From positions 1-60,120 of the forward strand of contig JANWIY010000075.1 in NCBI GenBank assembly GCA_025449645.1: 60,120 nucleotides of DNA, given 5' to 3'. Positions within the stretch are counted from its first letter, which is position 1; each line of letters starts with the position of its first letter. The stretch is from Chitinophagaceae bacterium. Lineage in GTDB: Bacteria > Bacteroidota > Bacteroidia > Chitinophagales > Chitinophagaceae. The notes beneath the pieces are model-generated. The model saw only the letters and a list, made by a program, of their open reading frames with translations. It did no database searches and was not told where the DNA came from. Below, in pieces: positions 36,290-44,630 of this stretch. The position numbers and the translations under genes are program-made.

Positions 36290-38521
36290 ATGAAAATAAT
36301 ACGTTCAATCTGCGTAGTCGCAATTCTGTTGAATACAAATCTGCATGCTCAGACAAAACACGTTACCGGGTTTAATGATTCTACCGTTATCGCGGAATTA
36401 AGTGCAGAGTCAGCGTTTGACCTTTCGATCAGCAAGGAAAATATCGGGCGTACAATCCGTGAGCTTTCTGCAAAGCCGCATCATCTGGGTTCTCCCGGCA
36501 GCAAAGAAGTAGCCGAAAAGATCATGCAAAAATTTAAGCAATATGGATTTGAAGTTCATATGGATGTATACGATGTGTTATTCCCAACGCCCAAAAAAAG
36601 AATTCTTGAAATGACTGCACCGGCTTACTACCGGGCGATACTGAAGGAGCCTGCATTAAAGGAAGATGCCAGCAGCGGCCAGGAAGGCCAGTTACCTACC
36701 TATAATGCCTGGAGCAACGACGGCGATGTATCTGCTCCGCTGGTGTTTGTCAATTACGGGGTACCGTCGGATTACGAAGAACTGGCGAAAATGGGTATTG
36801 ATGTGAAAGGAAAGATCGTTATTGTAAAATATGGAATGAGCTGGCGCGGAGTCAAACCGAAAGTTGCTCAGGAGCATGGTGCCATTGGTTGCATAATTTA
36901 TTCCGATCCGAAGGATGATGGATATTTTCAGGGCGATGTGTACCCCAAAGGCGCATTTAAAAATGAATATGGTGTGCAGCGCGGAAGCGTCATGGATATT
37001 CCCATCTATCCCGGAGATCCCCTGACGCCTGGAATCGGCGCTACGAAAGATGCCAAAAGATTCGCCTCGCACAATGATGCCCCGAACCTGCTGAAAATTC
37101 CGGTATTGCCGATTAGCTATCATGATGCAAAGCCGCTTCTGGAATCGTTAACCGGACCCGTGGTTCCTGAAAACTGGCGTGGTGCTCTGCCCATAACTTA
37201 TCATGTAGGCCCCGGCAAAACATCCGTACACCTCCAGCTGGAATTCGACTGGAAACTTGTTCCCTGCTATGATGTGATTGCAAAAATCAAGGGTTCTGAT
37301 TTTCCGGATCAATGGGTGATCCGCGGTAATCACCATGACGCCTGGGTGAATGGGGCTGATGATCCCATCAGCGGTCAGGCATCTATGTTAGAGGAAGCCA
37401 GGGCGGTAGGGGGGCTGGTAAAGACCGGATGGAAGCCAAAACGAACCCTCGTTTATTGCGCCTGGGATGGGGAAGAGCCTGCCCTGCTCGGTTCCACCGA
37501 ATGGGCCGAAGATCATGATTCCTTACTAAGGCAACATGTTGTTGTTTATATTAATTCTGATGGGAACGGACGGGGCTTTCTTTCCGCCGGCGGCTCAAGT
37601 GCGCTTGAGGGTTTTGTGGACGAAGTTGCAAAAGGAATCATGGATCCGCAAACAAAAGTGAGCGTTTATGAAAGGTTGAAAGCTCATCTGGTGGCTATTG
37701 CTTCTGATCCAGTGCGTGCAAAAGAAGCAATGGAAAAAGACAGCCTGAGCCTGGACGCGCTGGGCAGCGGGTCTGACTACTCCCCCTTTCTGCAACACCT
37801 GGGCGTCCCGGCTTTGAATATTGCCTACGGCGGAGAAGATAATGGAGGTGAATACCATTCAATCTACGATTCCTACGACGATTTTATCCGTTTCAAAGAC
37901 CCGGGATTCTATTACGGAGCAGCTCTTTCGAAAACTGCCGGGCATATTACCCTTCGAATGGCCGATGCAGATCTCCTTCCATTCGATTTCAGGACCCTCT
38001 ATGCTAAAATAATAAACTACAGTACGGAGCTTCAAACCCTGCTCAACAATCTGCGCGAAACGACGAGGATCAATAATGTGATACTCAGAGGAAATTATCT
38101 GGAACTCGCTGCAGATACAGCCAGGCCTTTCTTTCCTCCCAAACCAAAAGAAGAAGTTCCCTATATCGATTTCTCTCCGCTGCTGAATGCCATTTCCCTG
38201 TTGGAAAAAAGCGTGCAGCATGCAAATGATGTATGGGTGAATGCCCAGGTCAGCGGGGGAAATCACGAGACCCTCAACCGGCTGCTTTTTCAGGCTGAAC
38301 AACAGTTATTGCTGGAGAACGGACTCCCGGGGAGGCCCTGGTACAAGCATTCGCTGTACGCTCCCGGGATGTATACGGGTTATGGAGTTAAAACAATGCC
38401 ATCTATCCGTGAAGCAATCGAACAAAGAAATTTTAAACGGGCGGAAGAGCAGATTAAAGTGGTTGCCGCCTCGATTACTAAGCTCAGCAATTACTTGTCA
38501 GAATTAAAAAGTAAAAAGTAA
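36290..38521 (+). CDS. Secreted M28 carboxypeptidase, PSMA/GCPII type
   Basis: A 743-residue exported metallopeptidase (start at ATG 36290; an upstream TTG is discounted). Signal peptide near 1-21, a protease-associated domain about 110-300, the M28 catalytic domain with H348 and D350 (H-H-D-A-W) as zinc ligands, D-D-P near 358, the E-E pair in D-G-E-E-P-A-L-L-G, N-S-D-G-N-G-R-G, the final His in Y-H-S-I-Y-D-S, and a transferrin-receptor-like dimerisation domain to the end. It matches glutamate carboxypeptidase II-like enzymes that trim acidic dipeptides in the periplasm. A long stem-loop overlaps its 3' end. Confidence 0.9.
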   Translation: MKIIRSICVVAILLNTNLHAQTKHVTGFNDSTVIAELSAESAFDLSISKENIGRTIRELSAKPHHLGSPGSKEVAEKIMQKFKQYGFEVHMDVYDVLFPTPKKRILEMTAPAYYRAILKEPALKEDASSGQEGQLPTYNAWSNDGDVSAPLVFVNYGVPSDYEELAKMGIDVKGKIVIVKYGMSWRGVKPKVAQEHGAIGCIIYSDPKDDGYFQGDVYPKGAFKNEYGVQRGSVMDIPIYPGDPLTPGIGATKDAKRFASHNDAPNLLKIPVLPISYHDAKPLLESLTGPVVPENWRGALPITYHVGPGKTSVHLQLEFDWKLVPCYDVIAKIKGSDFPDQWVIRGNHHDAWVNGADDPISGQASMLEEARAVGGLVKTGWKPKRTLVYCAWDGEEPALLGSTEWAEDHDSLLRQHVVVYINSDGNGRGFLSAGGSSALEGFVDEVAKGIMDPQTKVSVYERLKAHLVAIASDPVRAKEAMEKDSLSLDALGSGSDYSPFLQHLGVPALNIAYGGEDNGGEYHSIYDSYDDFIRFKDPGFYYGAALSKTAGHITLRMADADLLPFDFRTLYAKIINYSTELQTLLNNLRETTRINNVILRGNYLELAADTARPFFPPKPKEEVPYIDFSPLLNAISLLEKSVQHANDVWVNAQVSGGNHETLNRLLFQAEQQLLLENGLPGRPWYKHSLYAPGMYTGYGVKTMPSIREAIEQRNFKRAEEQIKVVAASITKLSNYLSELKSKK

Positions 38522-38564
38522 AAAGTAAAAAATGGAGCGTCCATTTTTTACTTTTTACTTTTTA
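38512..38564. terminator. Long bidirectional terminator built from AAAAAGT units
   Basis: A perfect 25-bp stem (38512-38536 with 38540-38564) with a 3-nt loop GCG, made of tandem AAAAAGT units on the left arm and the complement on the right. It contains the M28 stop codon and lies between convergent genes, so it can terminate both directions. ACTTTTTAATTTTT units continue to about 38591. Confidence 0.8.
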
Positions 38565-38595
38565 ATTTTTACTTTTTAATTTTTACTTTTTATTC

Positions 38596-39759
38596 TTATA
38601 CCCTCAAAAAAACACGCTTCCTGTACATAAAATACAGGAAGAGCCATTTGACGAGAAGCAGGCAGATGCCCATCACGACAACATTATATGGGTTCCCGGT
38701 TAATTGGCCCAGCCATTTAAAAAATCCGTTTGTCGTGAATCCCCAATTAATAAATCTCCCCGAGATATAGATCAATATGGAATTCATTCCGATCACCTTA
38801 AAGAAAAATGCCCAGCTCTTATAACCGAGTATATCGATCACATAATAGAAAAATGACAAGAGCAATAAACTTATCCCCCCGACCTGCAAAACAAACGAGC
38901 TTGTCCACAGGTTCTTATTAATCGGGAAATCAAGATTCCAGATCTGGGCAAGGATCAGGAAAATAATTCCGGCAACCGCCATCCATCCGGCTTTTTTCCT
39001 GCCGGACATTTTACCATTTTTGATTAGGTTCCCGGCAAGAATTCCGAGCAGGGCGGTACTAATTGCAGGGATCGTAGAAAGCAATCCTTCGGGATCATGA
39101 ATGCCTAAATAGAGCCTCCCCGGAAGGACCAGGCGATCTATATAAGATGCGAAATTTCCCTGCATGGTCAGGTCACCGGGAAGAAAACCGGGCGCTGAAG
39201 TGAATTTCAGCAGCAGCCAGTAGCCAATGATGATTCCCCAGAACCAGACCATCTGGGCTCTTTCCTTCGTATACAGAAAAATAATATTGGCGAACATATA
39301 AGCGAGACCGATCCTGCCTAATACACTGCCGAAACGGATTTCAGCAAGGGGTCGTATTTCCAGGCCATTATTGACAATGAGACCCAGAAGAACAAGGATA
39401 ATACCTCTGCGGATCACCCTTAAAAGCAATTGTTGCCTGCTTTTGCCCTTTTCCAGTTGCCTTCCTATAGAATAAGGTGTGGAAACCCCGGCCATAAACA
39501 AAAAAAGTGGAAATATCAGATCGTAAAAATGAAAGCCGTTCCATGCCGGATGTTCAAGCTGCGTGGAAATTGCGTTCCAGAATGGCGAGCCGGTGGTCGT
39601 AGCCAGATCGTGCACGAGTCCGTCGGCACCCATGATCCAGAACATATCAAACCCGCGGAGCGCATCAAGGGAATACAGGCGTTCTGGTAATGCTGGCGCG
39701 ATTTTCTTTGATGCTGATTTCTGCACCGGCCTTTCCAGCGGTGCCTGAATGGTATCCAT
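38596..39759 (-). CDS. DUF5009 / HGSNAT-like membrane acyltransferase
   Basis: A 387-residue membrane protein with about ten helices. The N-terminal S-L-D-A-L-R-G-F-D-M-F-W and the L-I-F-P-L-F-L-F-M-A-G loop are hallmarks of the DUF5009/heparan-alpha-glucosaminide N-acetyltransferase-like group, which transfers acetyl groups across the membrane to sugars. A catalytic His is present in the H-P-A-W-N-G-F-H-F loop. It likely modifies a periplasmic glycan; partners are not evident in adjacent genes. Confidence 0.85.
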   Translation of the reverse strand: MDTIQAPLERPVQKSASKKIAPALPERLYSLDALRGFDMFWIMGADGLVHDLATTTGSPFWNAISTQLEHPAWNGFHFYDLIFPLFLFMAGVSTPYSIGRQLEKGKSRQQLLLRVIRRGIILVLLGLIVNNGLEIRPLAEIRFGSVLGRIGLAYMFANIIFLYTKERAQMVWFWGIIIGYWLLLKFTSAPGFLPGDLTMQGNFASYIDRLVLPGRLYLGIHDPEGLLSTIPAISTALLGILAGNLIKNGKMSGRKKAGWMAVAGIIFLILAQIWNLDFPINKNLWTSSFVLQVGGISLLLLSFFYYVIDILGYKSWAFFFKVIGMNSILIYISGRFINWGFTTNGFFKWLGQLTGNPYNVVVMGICLLLVKWLFLYFMYRKRVFLRV

Positions 39760-39793
39760 TTACCTTTACTGATTATGATTTTTTAAAGTTAGT

Positions 39794-39827
39794 CCGGATT
39801 ATCCCGTTCTCACGGGAACTTATCCGG
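39794..39827 (-). terminator. Imperfect hairpin downstream of the secreted Cys protein
   Basis: Two 6-bp helices (CCGGAT/ATCCGG and TCCCGT/ACGGGA) joined by a small internal loop, with loop TCTC. Its location 58 bases after the stop of the 39885 gene suggests a terminator or leader element of the DUF5009 gene; the U-tract is weak. Confidence 0.35.
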
Positions 39828-39884
39828 TCAGGTAAATGTTAAATTACAATTATTTTTGGCTTTAATCTTCTTTTTGTCGCTTTC

Positions 39885-40835
39885 TTATTTCACGCAGCTT
39901 AAATTATAGACCATCTTATTACTGTTCTGCTCGTTTAAAAAGAGATTGGCTCCTTCTTGATGAATTGCATGAATGACCGTTGACGTAATATCAAATGCGG
40001 TTCCGAATGCAGACTGCTGCGCAGCGAACAGGGCTTTCTGCAGATCCTTGGTTTTTATCCCTGCCCCATAATTTAATTTCCCGATATTGTAATCCACCTG
40101 ACCGACCAGCGCTTTTATCTTTGCCAGGTATGTTCGCAGGATGGCAATTTTCTGCGCATCATATTGATCCTCTATGGCGACCATCTCCTGCCAGTATTTT
40201 CCATCCACTCCGTTCACGCATGCGCAGGAATGCATGCCGGTCTTACCAGACTGGGGACATCCCGATTCATCGGGTCCGGGCACTTTATGCAGGGCCCCAT
40301 ATTTAGCATTGATCACCTCCTGAATCTGAGCCGCAAACTCTCTGTCAACTGCTGCAAGCTGGTTAACTCCGATATCATTTGTTTTCATGACCAGGTTTGC
40401 TGTTGCCGGATCATCCTGGATACTGGGACCATGGTTGCTTTGCATCCTTTGGTTGGCCTGATCCATAGCCCAGGCTTTTTGTTGTTCGGGTGTCATGTTT
40501 TTCAATTTTTCTGCCAATGCCTGTCCATCCGCCGCAGTTTGGGGAGACGGCATTAGACCCATTCCACCCATGCTGCTTTGAACAGTAAGTGTATATTCCC
40601 GCATTTTTTGATTAATCAGCGTATCCAGTTTTGCCAGATATACTCCATAGTCAACGATTTCAGTTTGACCACGATCATTCATGCGCGTGCGGCATGCGGC
40701 AAAACTATTGTCTGATGCTCCCGGCACTTCAAGGTTGCCCATAAGTGCCAGAACGCTATAATCCAGGCATCGCTGGGCTTTAATGGCATTCGGAATGAGG
40801 GCCGGGATGAATAATAACAAAGCAAGGACTTTCAT
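39885..40835 (-). CDS. Hypothetical secreted protein with paired cysteines
   Basis: A 316-residue protein starting at ATG 40835 (signal peptide MKVLALLLFIPALIPNAIKA-Q); a frame 33 bases longer upstream is not needed. The mature part is helix-rich, with Q/M-rich segments, a C-P-Q-S-G and C-A-C cluster near residue 205 and single Cys near both ends (C in Q-R-C-L-D-Y and L-S-C-V-K), suggesting disulfides. I recognise no family. It lies alone between DUF5009 and the sugar locus, both on the same strand. Confidence 0.55.
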   Translation of the reverse strand: MKVLALLLFIPALIPNAIKAQRCLDYSVLALMGNLEVPGASDNSFAACRTRMNDRGQTEIVDYGVYLAKLDTLINQKMREYTLTVQSSMGGMGLMPSPQTAADGQALAEKLKNMTPEQQKAWAMDQANQRMQSNHGPSIQDDPATANLVMKTNDIGVNQLAAVDREFAAQIQEVINAKYGALHKVPGPDESGCPQSGKTGMHSCACVNGVDGKYWQEMVAIEDQYDAQKIAILRTYLAKIKALVGQVDYNIGKLNYGAGIKTKDLQKALFAAQQSAFGTAFDITSTVIHAIHQEGANLFLNEQNSNKMVYNLSCVK

Positions 40836-40940
40836 ATTGATGTTTTTAGGATAACCTGCACAAAACAATGGATAAAAAAAAGGCAGGACAATCGGATGAA
40901 GATATGATTTTGAAAAGACCAGGGTGAGCGATCCCTTGTA

Positions 40941-42062
40941 TTATCCGTTGATTTTAATGACCTGTCCGTCAGATTCATCCATATAAATAATCTTTTCTGT
41001 CAGGAATCGAATGCCCTTTGGCTGGCCAAAAGTTATTGTTTCCCTGGGCTGTCTGCGAACGATCAGAACATGTTGCGCAAGGGCGAGGTAGACAAATTGC
41101 TCGTTGCCCATATTTTCATAGGCCACCACTTTCAGGTTGCAATCGGGGCTTTCCGTATCTTCCTCACAGATACAAATATGTTCGGGCCTGATGCCAAGTC
41201 TGATTGGCTTATCCAGGTACTTTACCAAAGATGGTGGGAGCATTGGACCAAGAAAAATTCTACAATCCGAGGATTCATGAACAAAACTATAGCCGTTTAT
41301 TTTTTGTATGGAACCTCTTAAAAAGTTCATGGTTGGGGAACCGATAAAAGAAGCCACAAATTGATTGTCAGGATAATTGTATAAATGCAGTGGCGTATCC
41401 AATTGCATCAGCCTCCCCTTGTTCAGGACGGCAATTCGGGTTCCCAGGGTCATTGCTTCGGTTTGATCGTGCGTAACATAGACCATGGTGGCGTTGATCG
41501 TTCTATGTAATTTTTGCAATTCGATCCGCATCTGGCTCCTCAGTTTGGCATCCAGGTTACTTAGCGGCTCATCAAATAGAAAAACTTCCGGTCGCCGGAT
41601 GATGGCCCTGCCGATAGCTACGCGTTGTCTTTGACCTCCTGATAAGGTTTTGGGTTTCCTTTCCAGCACTTCTTCCATTTCCAGCATTTTTGCCGTTTCC
41701 ATTACCCGCTCATGAATCTCCTTTCTCCTGATATGTTTCAGTCTTAAGCCAAAAGCCATATTATCATATACGGTCATATGCGGGTACAATGCATAGTTCT
41801 GAAATACCATGGCAATATCCCTGTCCCGCGGATCCAGTCCGTTGATTCTTTTACCATCCATAGCCAGGGTCCCTTCACCGATCTCCTCAAGGCCGGCGAT
41901 CATCCTCAGTAATGTGGATTTACCACAACCTGAAGGCCCTACGATCACCATAAACTCCTTATCCTTTACAGTGAAGGAGATGTCATCGATGGCCTTTAAC
42001 CTTGCAGGTTTCCTGCCATCCGTATACCATTTTGAAATATGTGACAATTCAAGTTCTGCCAT
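40941..42062 (-). CDS. Sugar ABC importer ATPase, MalK/UgpC type
   Basis: A 373-residue ATPase (start at the ATG 42060-42062; the frame is open upstream but MAELELSHIS is the standard N-terminus). Walker A G-P-S-G-C-G-K-S-T at 42-50, Q-loop F-Q-N-Y-A-L-Y-P-H, signature L-S-G-G-Q-R-Q-R near 141, Walker B V-F-L-F-D-E-P-L-S-N-L-D and H-loop T-H-D-Q-T-E, followed by the OB-fold regulatory domain of MalK-type proteins. It energises the permease pair encoded upstream in the same operon and is the last gene of the locus, 22 bases after the GH130 gene. Confidence 0.9.
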   Translation of the reverse strand: MAELELSHISKWYTDGRKPARLKAIDDISFTVKDKEFMVIVGPSGCGKSTLLRMIAGLEEIGEGTLAMDGKRINGLDPRDRDIAMVFQNYALYPHMTVYDNMAFGLRLKHIRRKEIHERVMETAKMLEMEEVLERKPKTLSGGQRQRVAIGRAIIRRPEVFLFDEPLSNLDAKLRSQMRIELQKLHRTINATMVYVTHDQTEAMTLGTRIAVLNKGRLMQLDTPLHLYNYPDNQFVASFIGSPTMNFLRGSIQKINGYSFVHESSDCRIFLGPMLPPSLVKYLDKPIRLGIRPEHICICEEDTESPDCNLKVVAYENMGNEQFVYLALAQHVLIVRRQPRETITFGQPKGIRFLTEKIIYMDESDGQVIKING

Positions 42063-42084
42063 ACAGGTTTTATTTATTTTACTT

Positions 42085-43242
42085 TCAAATGGAAAAGTAT
42101 TTCTTCGGAATCCTCGTGATGCGACAAGCCAGATCCAATTCGCCTGACACAATAAGAAAATCTTCTTCATGTTCCGCTATCCCGGTTGTAAATACTACAT
42201 CGTTTAAATAAATCTGGTGACCAATGGAACCGGTGAGACTGGAATTCGCTTCCAAAAACGCCTTTTCATCTTCCAGGTGCAATATGCGGGACGGATCGTT
42301 CCTGTCGAGTATGGCCCAGAATGTGCGGTAAATACCTACCTCTTCCTTTTTCTCCACGCCATGATACAGGATCAGCCAGCCATCTTTAGTGCGAAACGGA
42401 GGCGCACCTCCTCCTATCTTTACATTGGCTGATGATGATCTGCAGGCCCTCAGTAGTGCCGCATCCCAGGGCTTCCAGTGCAGAAGGTCCGGGGAGGATG
42501 CCAGCTGGATTGAAGCACCGGGATGCCAGGAAGCGGAAGGAGAAGATGCAAAATAACATTCACCCATCGGCCTCGTGAGTGCATAATAACGACCATTGAT
42601 TTTTTCCCCGAACAACAACATATCCTTATTCTGGTGATCGAGCACGATGCCAAGGCAGCGGTAGCGCAGGCCGTCCTCCGACACATACAACATGGTGGAA
42701 TGCCGTTCGGAGCTGACACAACAAGTTGTCATATAATAACGGTTATCAATAAACGAAATCCGCGCATCTTCTATACCATATTCCTGGCTGCTGTATTGTG
42801 GCGAAATGATCTTGTCATAATGAATCCGGGTGATTGAAGAGCCGTCGGCATTCAGTTCTACCGGCAGAAGCCAGGATAAGGATGTCAATGCATAAACCGG
42901 AAATGAATACGCATTTATTCTGAACTTCCGCGGATCCGTCATGCTTACGTCGGCCAGGGGCCAAGCATCTGCCTGGTATCCCCGCTCCCGGTCCCACCTG
43001 ATTGAATACGCATTGCCATCAATAACAGGCCTTAGCAGCGCCTCTGCCACCCTTACCATCAATAGTAGATTGCCGTTCCCCAGGCGGCAAACCCCCGGAT
43101 TAAATGCACCCAAAACAAAAGTTTTCTCCTTCAAGCTTTTTCTTAATGGTGAAAAAGAAAGATCAACATGATCCGGCGTAAAAATCAAATGATCTCCAAT
43201 TATATAGTCAGGGGTTATGGTCAGCGCTGCAGAATTGCTCAT
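42085..43242 (-). CDS. GH130 glycoside phosphorylase-like protein (short form)
   Basis: A 385-residue five-bladed beta-propeller of family GH130. Visible family features are F-N-P-G-V-C-R-L-G-N-G-N-L-L-L-M-V-R near residue 43, Y-G-I-E-D-A-R-I near 155, the G-G-G-A-P-P loop near 265 and W-L-I-L-Y-H-G-V. GH130 members phosphorolyse beta-mannosides (mannosylglucose, mannobiose, mannosyl-GlcNAc) or hydrolyse beta-1,2-mannosides. No signal peptide, so cytoplasmic, downstream of the ABC importer. Its start overlaps the stop of the upstream lipoprotein gene by four bases. Confidence 0.85.
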   Translation of the reverse strand: MSNSAALTITPDYIIGDHLIFTPDHVDLSFSPLRKSLKEKTFVLGAFNPGVCRLGNGNLLLMVRVAEALLRPVIDGNAYSIRWDRERGYQADAWPLADVSMTDPRKFRINAYSFPVYALTSLSWLLPVELNADGSSITRIHYDKIISPQYSSQEYGIEDARISFIDNRYYMTTCCVSSERHSTMLYVSEDGLRYRCLGIVLDHQNKDMLLFGEKINGRYYALTRPMGECYFASSPSASWHPGASIQLASSPDLLHWKPWDAALLRACRSSSANVKIGGGAPPFRTKDGWLILYHGVEKKEEVGIYRTFWAILDRNDPSRILHLEDEKAFLEANSSLTGSIGHQIYLNDVVFTTGIAEHEEDFLIVSGELDLACRITRIPKKYFSI

Positions 43243-44555
43243 GGTTTCCTGTATTTATTTAACGCGGTCAGAACTGCCGGAAAATTTTCCAACCGCTGCA
43301 GAGCAAGCAGGGCCTCTATCGTAGACTCTCCCCCCGAGTTCAGATTTACCTGATTCCCTGCTGAAATGGCGTCGAAGCAACGTCCTGTTGATACGTCATA
43401 CATATTGGTATTTGCCAGGTTCGCTCCCAGGAACCAGGCGGCCAGGTGCCCGGCGATATCAGCATATTTATCTTCTCCGGTAATACTATAGGCCTCGATG
43501 GCAGCAAAAATCATTGGCCTGAATCCGTAAGCGATCTGGTCATAACTGGACTGACTAAGCGGTTGAATCTGATTGTTGCTGTCTGTCACCGTGATGCTGG
43601 CCTCAAATCCATTGGCCAATAACCAGGGATAATAATTACTTACTTCGGCCAGCGCTTTGTTGGTGAAGCTGGTATCCTGCAGGAATATTCCTGTCTGCAA
43701 TAGTGCAAATGACTGATCACTGCCATAGGCATGCCATTGATTTTCCCAGCTCAGGAAAAAAGAATAAGGAAAGTGTGACGCATCGCCTTGTTGCATCATG
43801 GCAATACCAGTTGCCAGCTTACGTATATAAGCAGACATCGTCGTATCATTTGTTGTGGTGCAGTAGGAAATCAAACCAAGCACTAGTGTTGCAGCCTGGT
43901 CCGTTCCGCTGCCCTGTGGCAACCATTGCGGAACCGTAATACCACTAATAACCTGCGTTGTCAGGGGCAGGTTAACAAAATCTGTTTTAATATTTGCGAT
44001 CAGCTTATTGATCGCGTCATTCATTTGTCCTCCAAGCTGAGGATTAATGCGCCCTACCGCAGGTGCAGCTTCAGTGAGCGCCTGCAAAGCCCGCCACGAC
44101 CACCAGTTGGGCGTTGCCGCGCTTGTAGATCCCCCTGTGTTAATGGATCCGTCTGTCTGCAGGAAATTATAGAAATAGCCATTGGGCGACTGCATTTCCA
44201 AAATAAATCGAATCAGGTTAGAGACCTTCGACTGCGCTGCAGTATCTGTAGAAAAATTATTATTGCGAAGGTAAAACAAGGCAGCCCTGGATACATCATC
44301 AACACAGGTAAATCCTTCACCGCTGGCTTCAACCGGGTGGTAGTCAGGATATTGAGAATAAATATATATGCCAGATGCATGCACGCCATCAGGAAAAACA
44401 ACCGGCGTGTACAAGGCATCCAGGTGCGTGGTATTCACAAGGCCGGTGTCATTCTTTGGTGGAGCAGGGCCGGATGGCCTGGCTTGCTTCGAACAGGCGA
44501 TTGCAATAAAGCCAATTGAAAATAAATATATCAGAATCTGAATACCCTTTTTCAT
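43239..44555 (-). CDS. Alpha-toroid lipoprotein of unknown activity
   Basis: A 438-residue lipoprotein: signal with lipobox I-A-I-A-C (Cys21), a Pro-rich linker, then a helix-rich (alpha/alpha)6-barrel-like domain with F-T-C-V-D-D-V-S-R-A-A-L-F near residue 83, M-Q-S-P-N-G-Y-F-Y-N-F near 120, W-W-S-W-R-A-L-Q-A-L, and the G-G-E-S-T-I-E-A-L-L end. The D-D-x-x-R-A motif also occurs in toroid domains attached to GH130-linked glycosyltransferases. It is predicted to act at the periplasmic or surface face on the same glycan; whether it is an enzyme or a binder is unclear. Overlaps the GH130 gene by four bases. Confidence 0.65.
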   Translation of the reverse strand: MKKGIQILIYLFSIGFIAIACSKQARPSGPAPPKNDTGLVNTTHLDALYTPVVFPDGVHASGIYIYSQYPDYHPVEASGEGFTCVDDVSRAALFYLRNNNFSTDTAAQSKVSNLIRFILEMQSPNGYFYNFLQTDGSINTGGSTSAATPNWWSWRALQALTEAAPAVGRINPQLGGQMNDAINKLIANIKTDFVNLPLTTQVISGITVPQWLPQGSGTDQAATLVLGLISYCTTTNDTTMSAYIRKLATGIAMMQQGDASHFPYSFFLSWENQWHAYGSDQSFALLQTGIFLQDTSFTNKALAEVSNYYPWLLANGFEASITVTDSNNQIQPLSQSSYDQIAYGFRPMIFAAIEAYSITGEDKYADIAGHLAAWFLGANLANTNMYDVSTGRCFDAISAGNQVNLNSGGESTIEALLALQRLENFPAVLTALNKYRKP

Positions 44556-44630
44556 AAAAATGCTTTAATATTTCTTCCAACAATTATTTTAATTCAATCT
44601 TTCAAATCCGCAATGAAATCCATACCAGGT

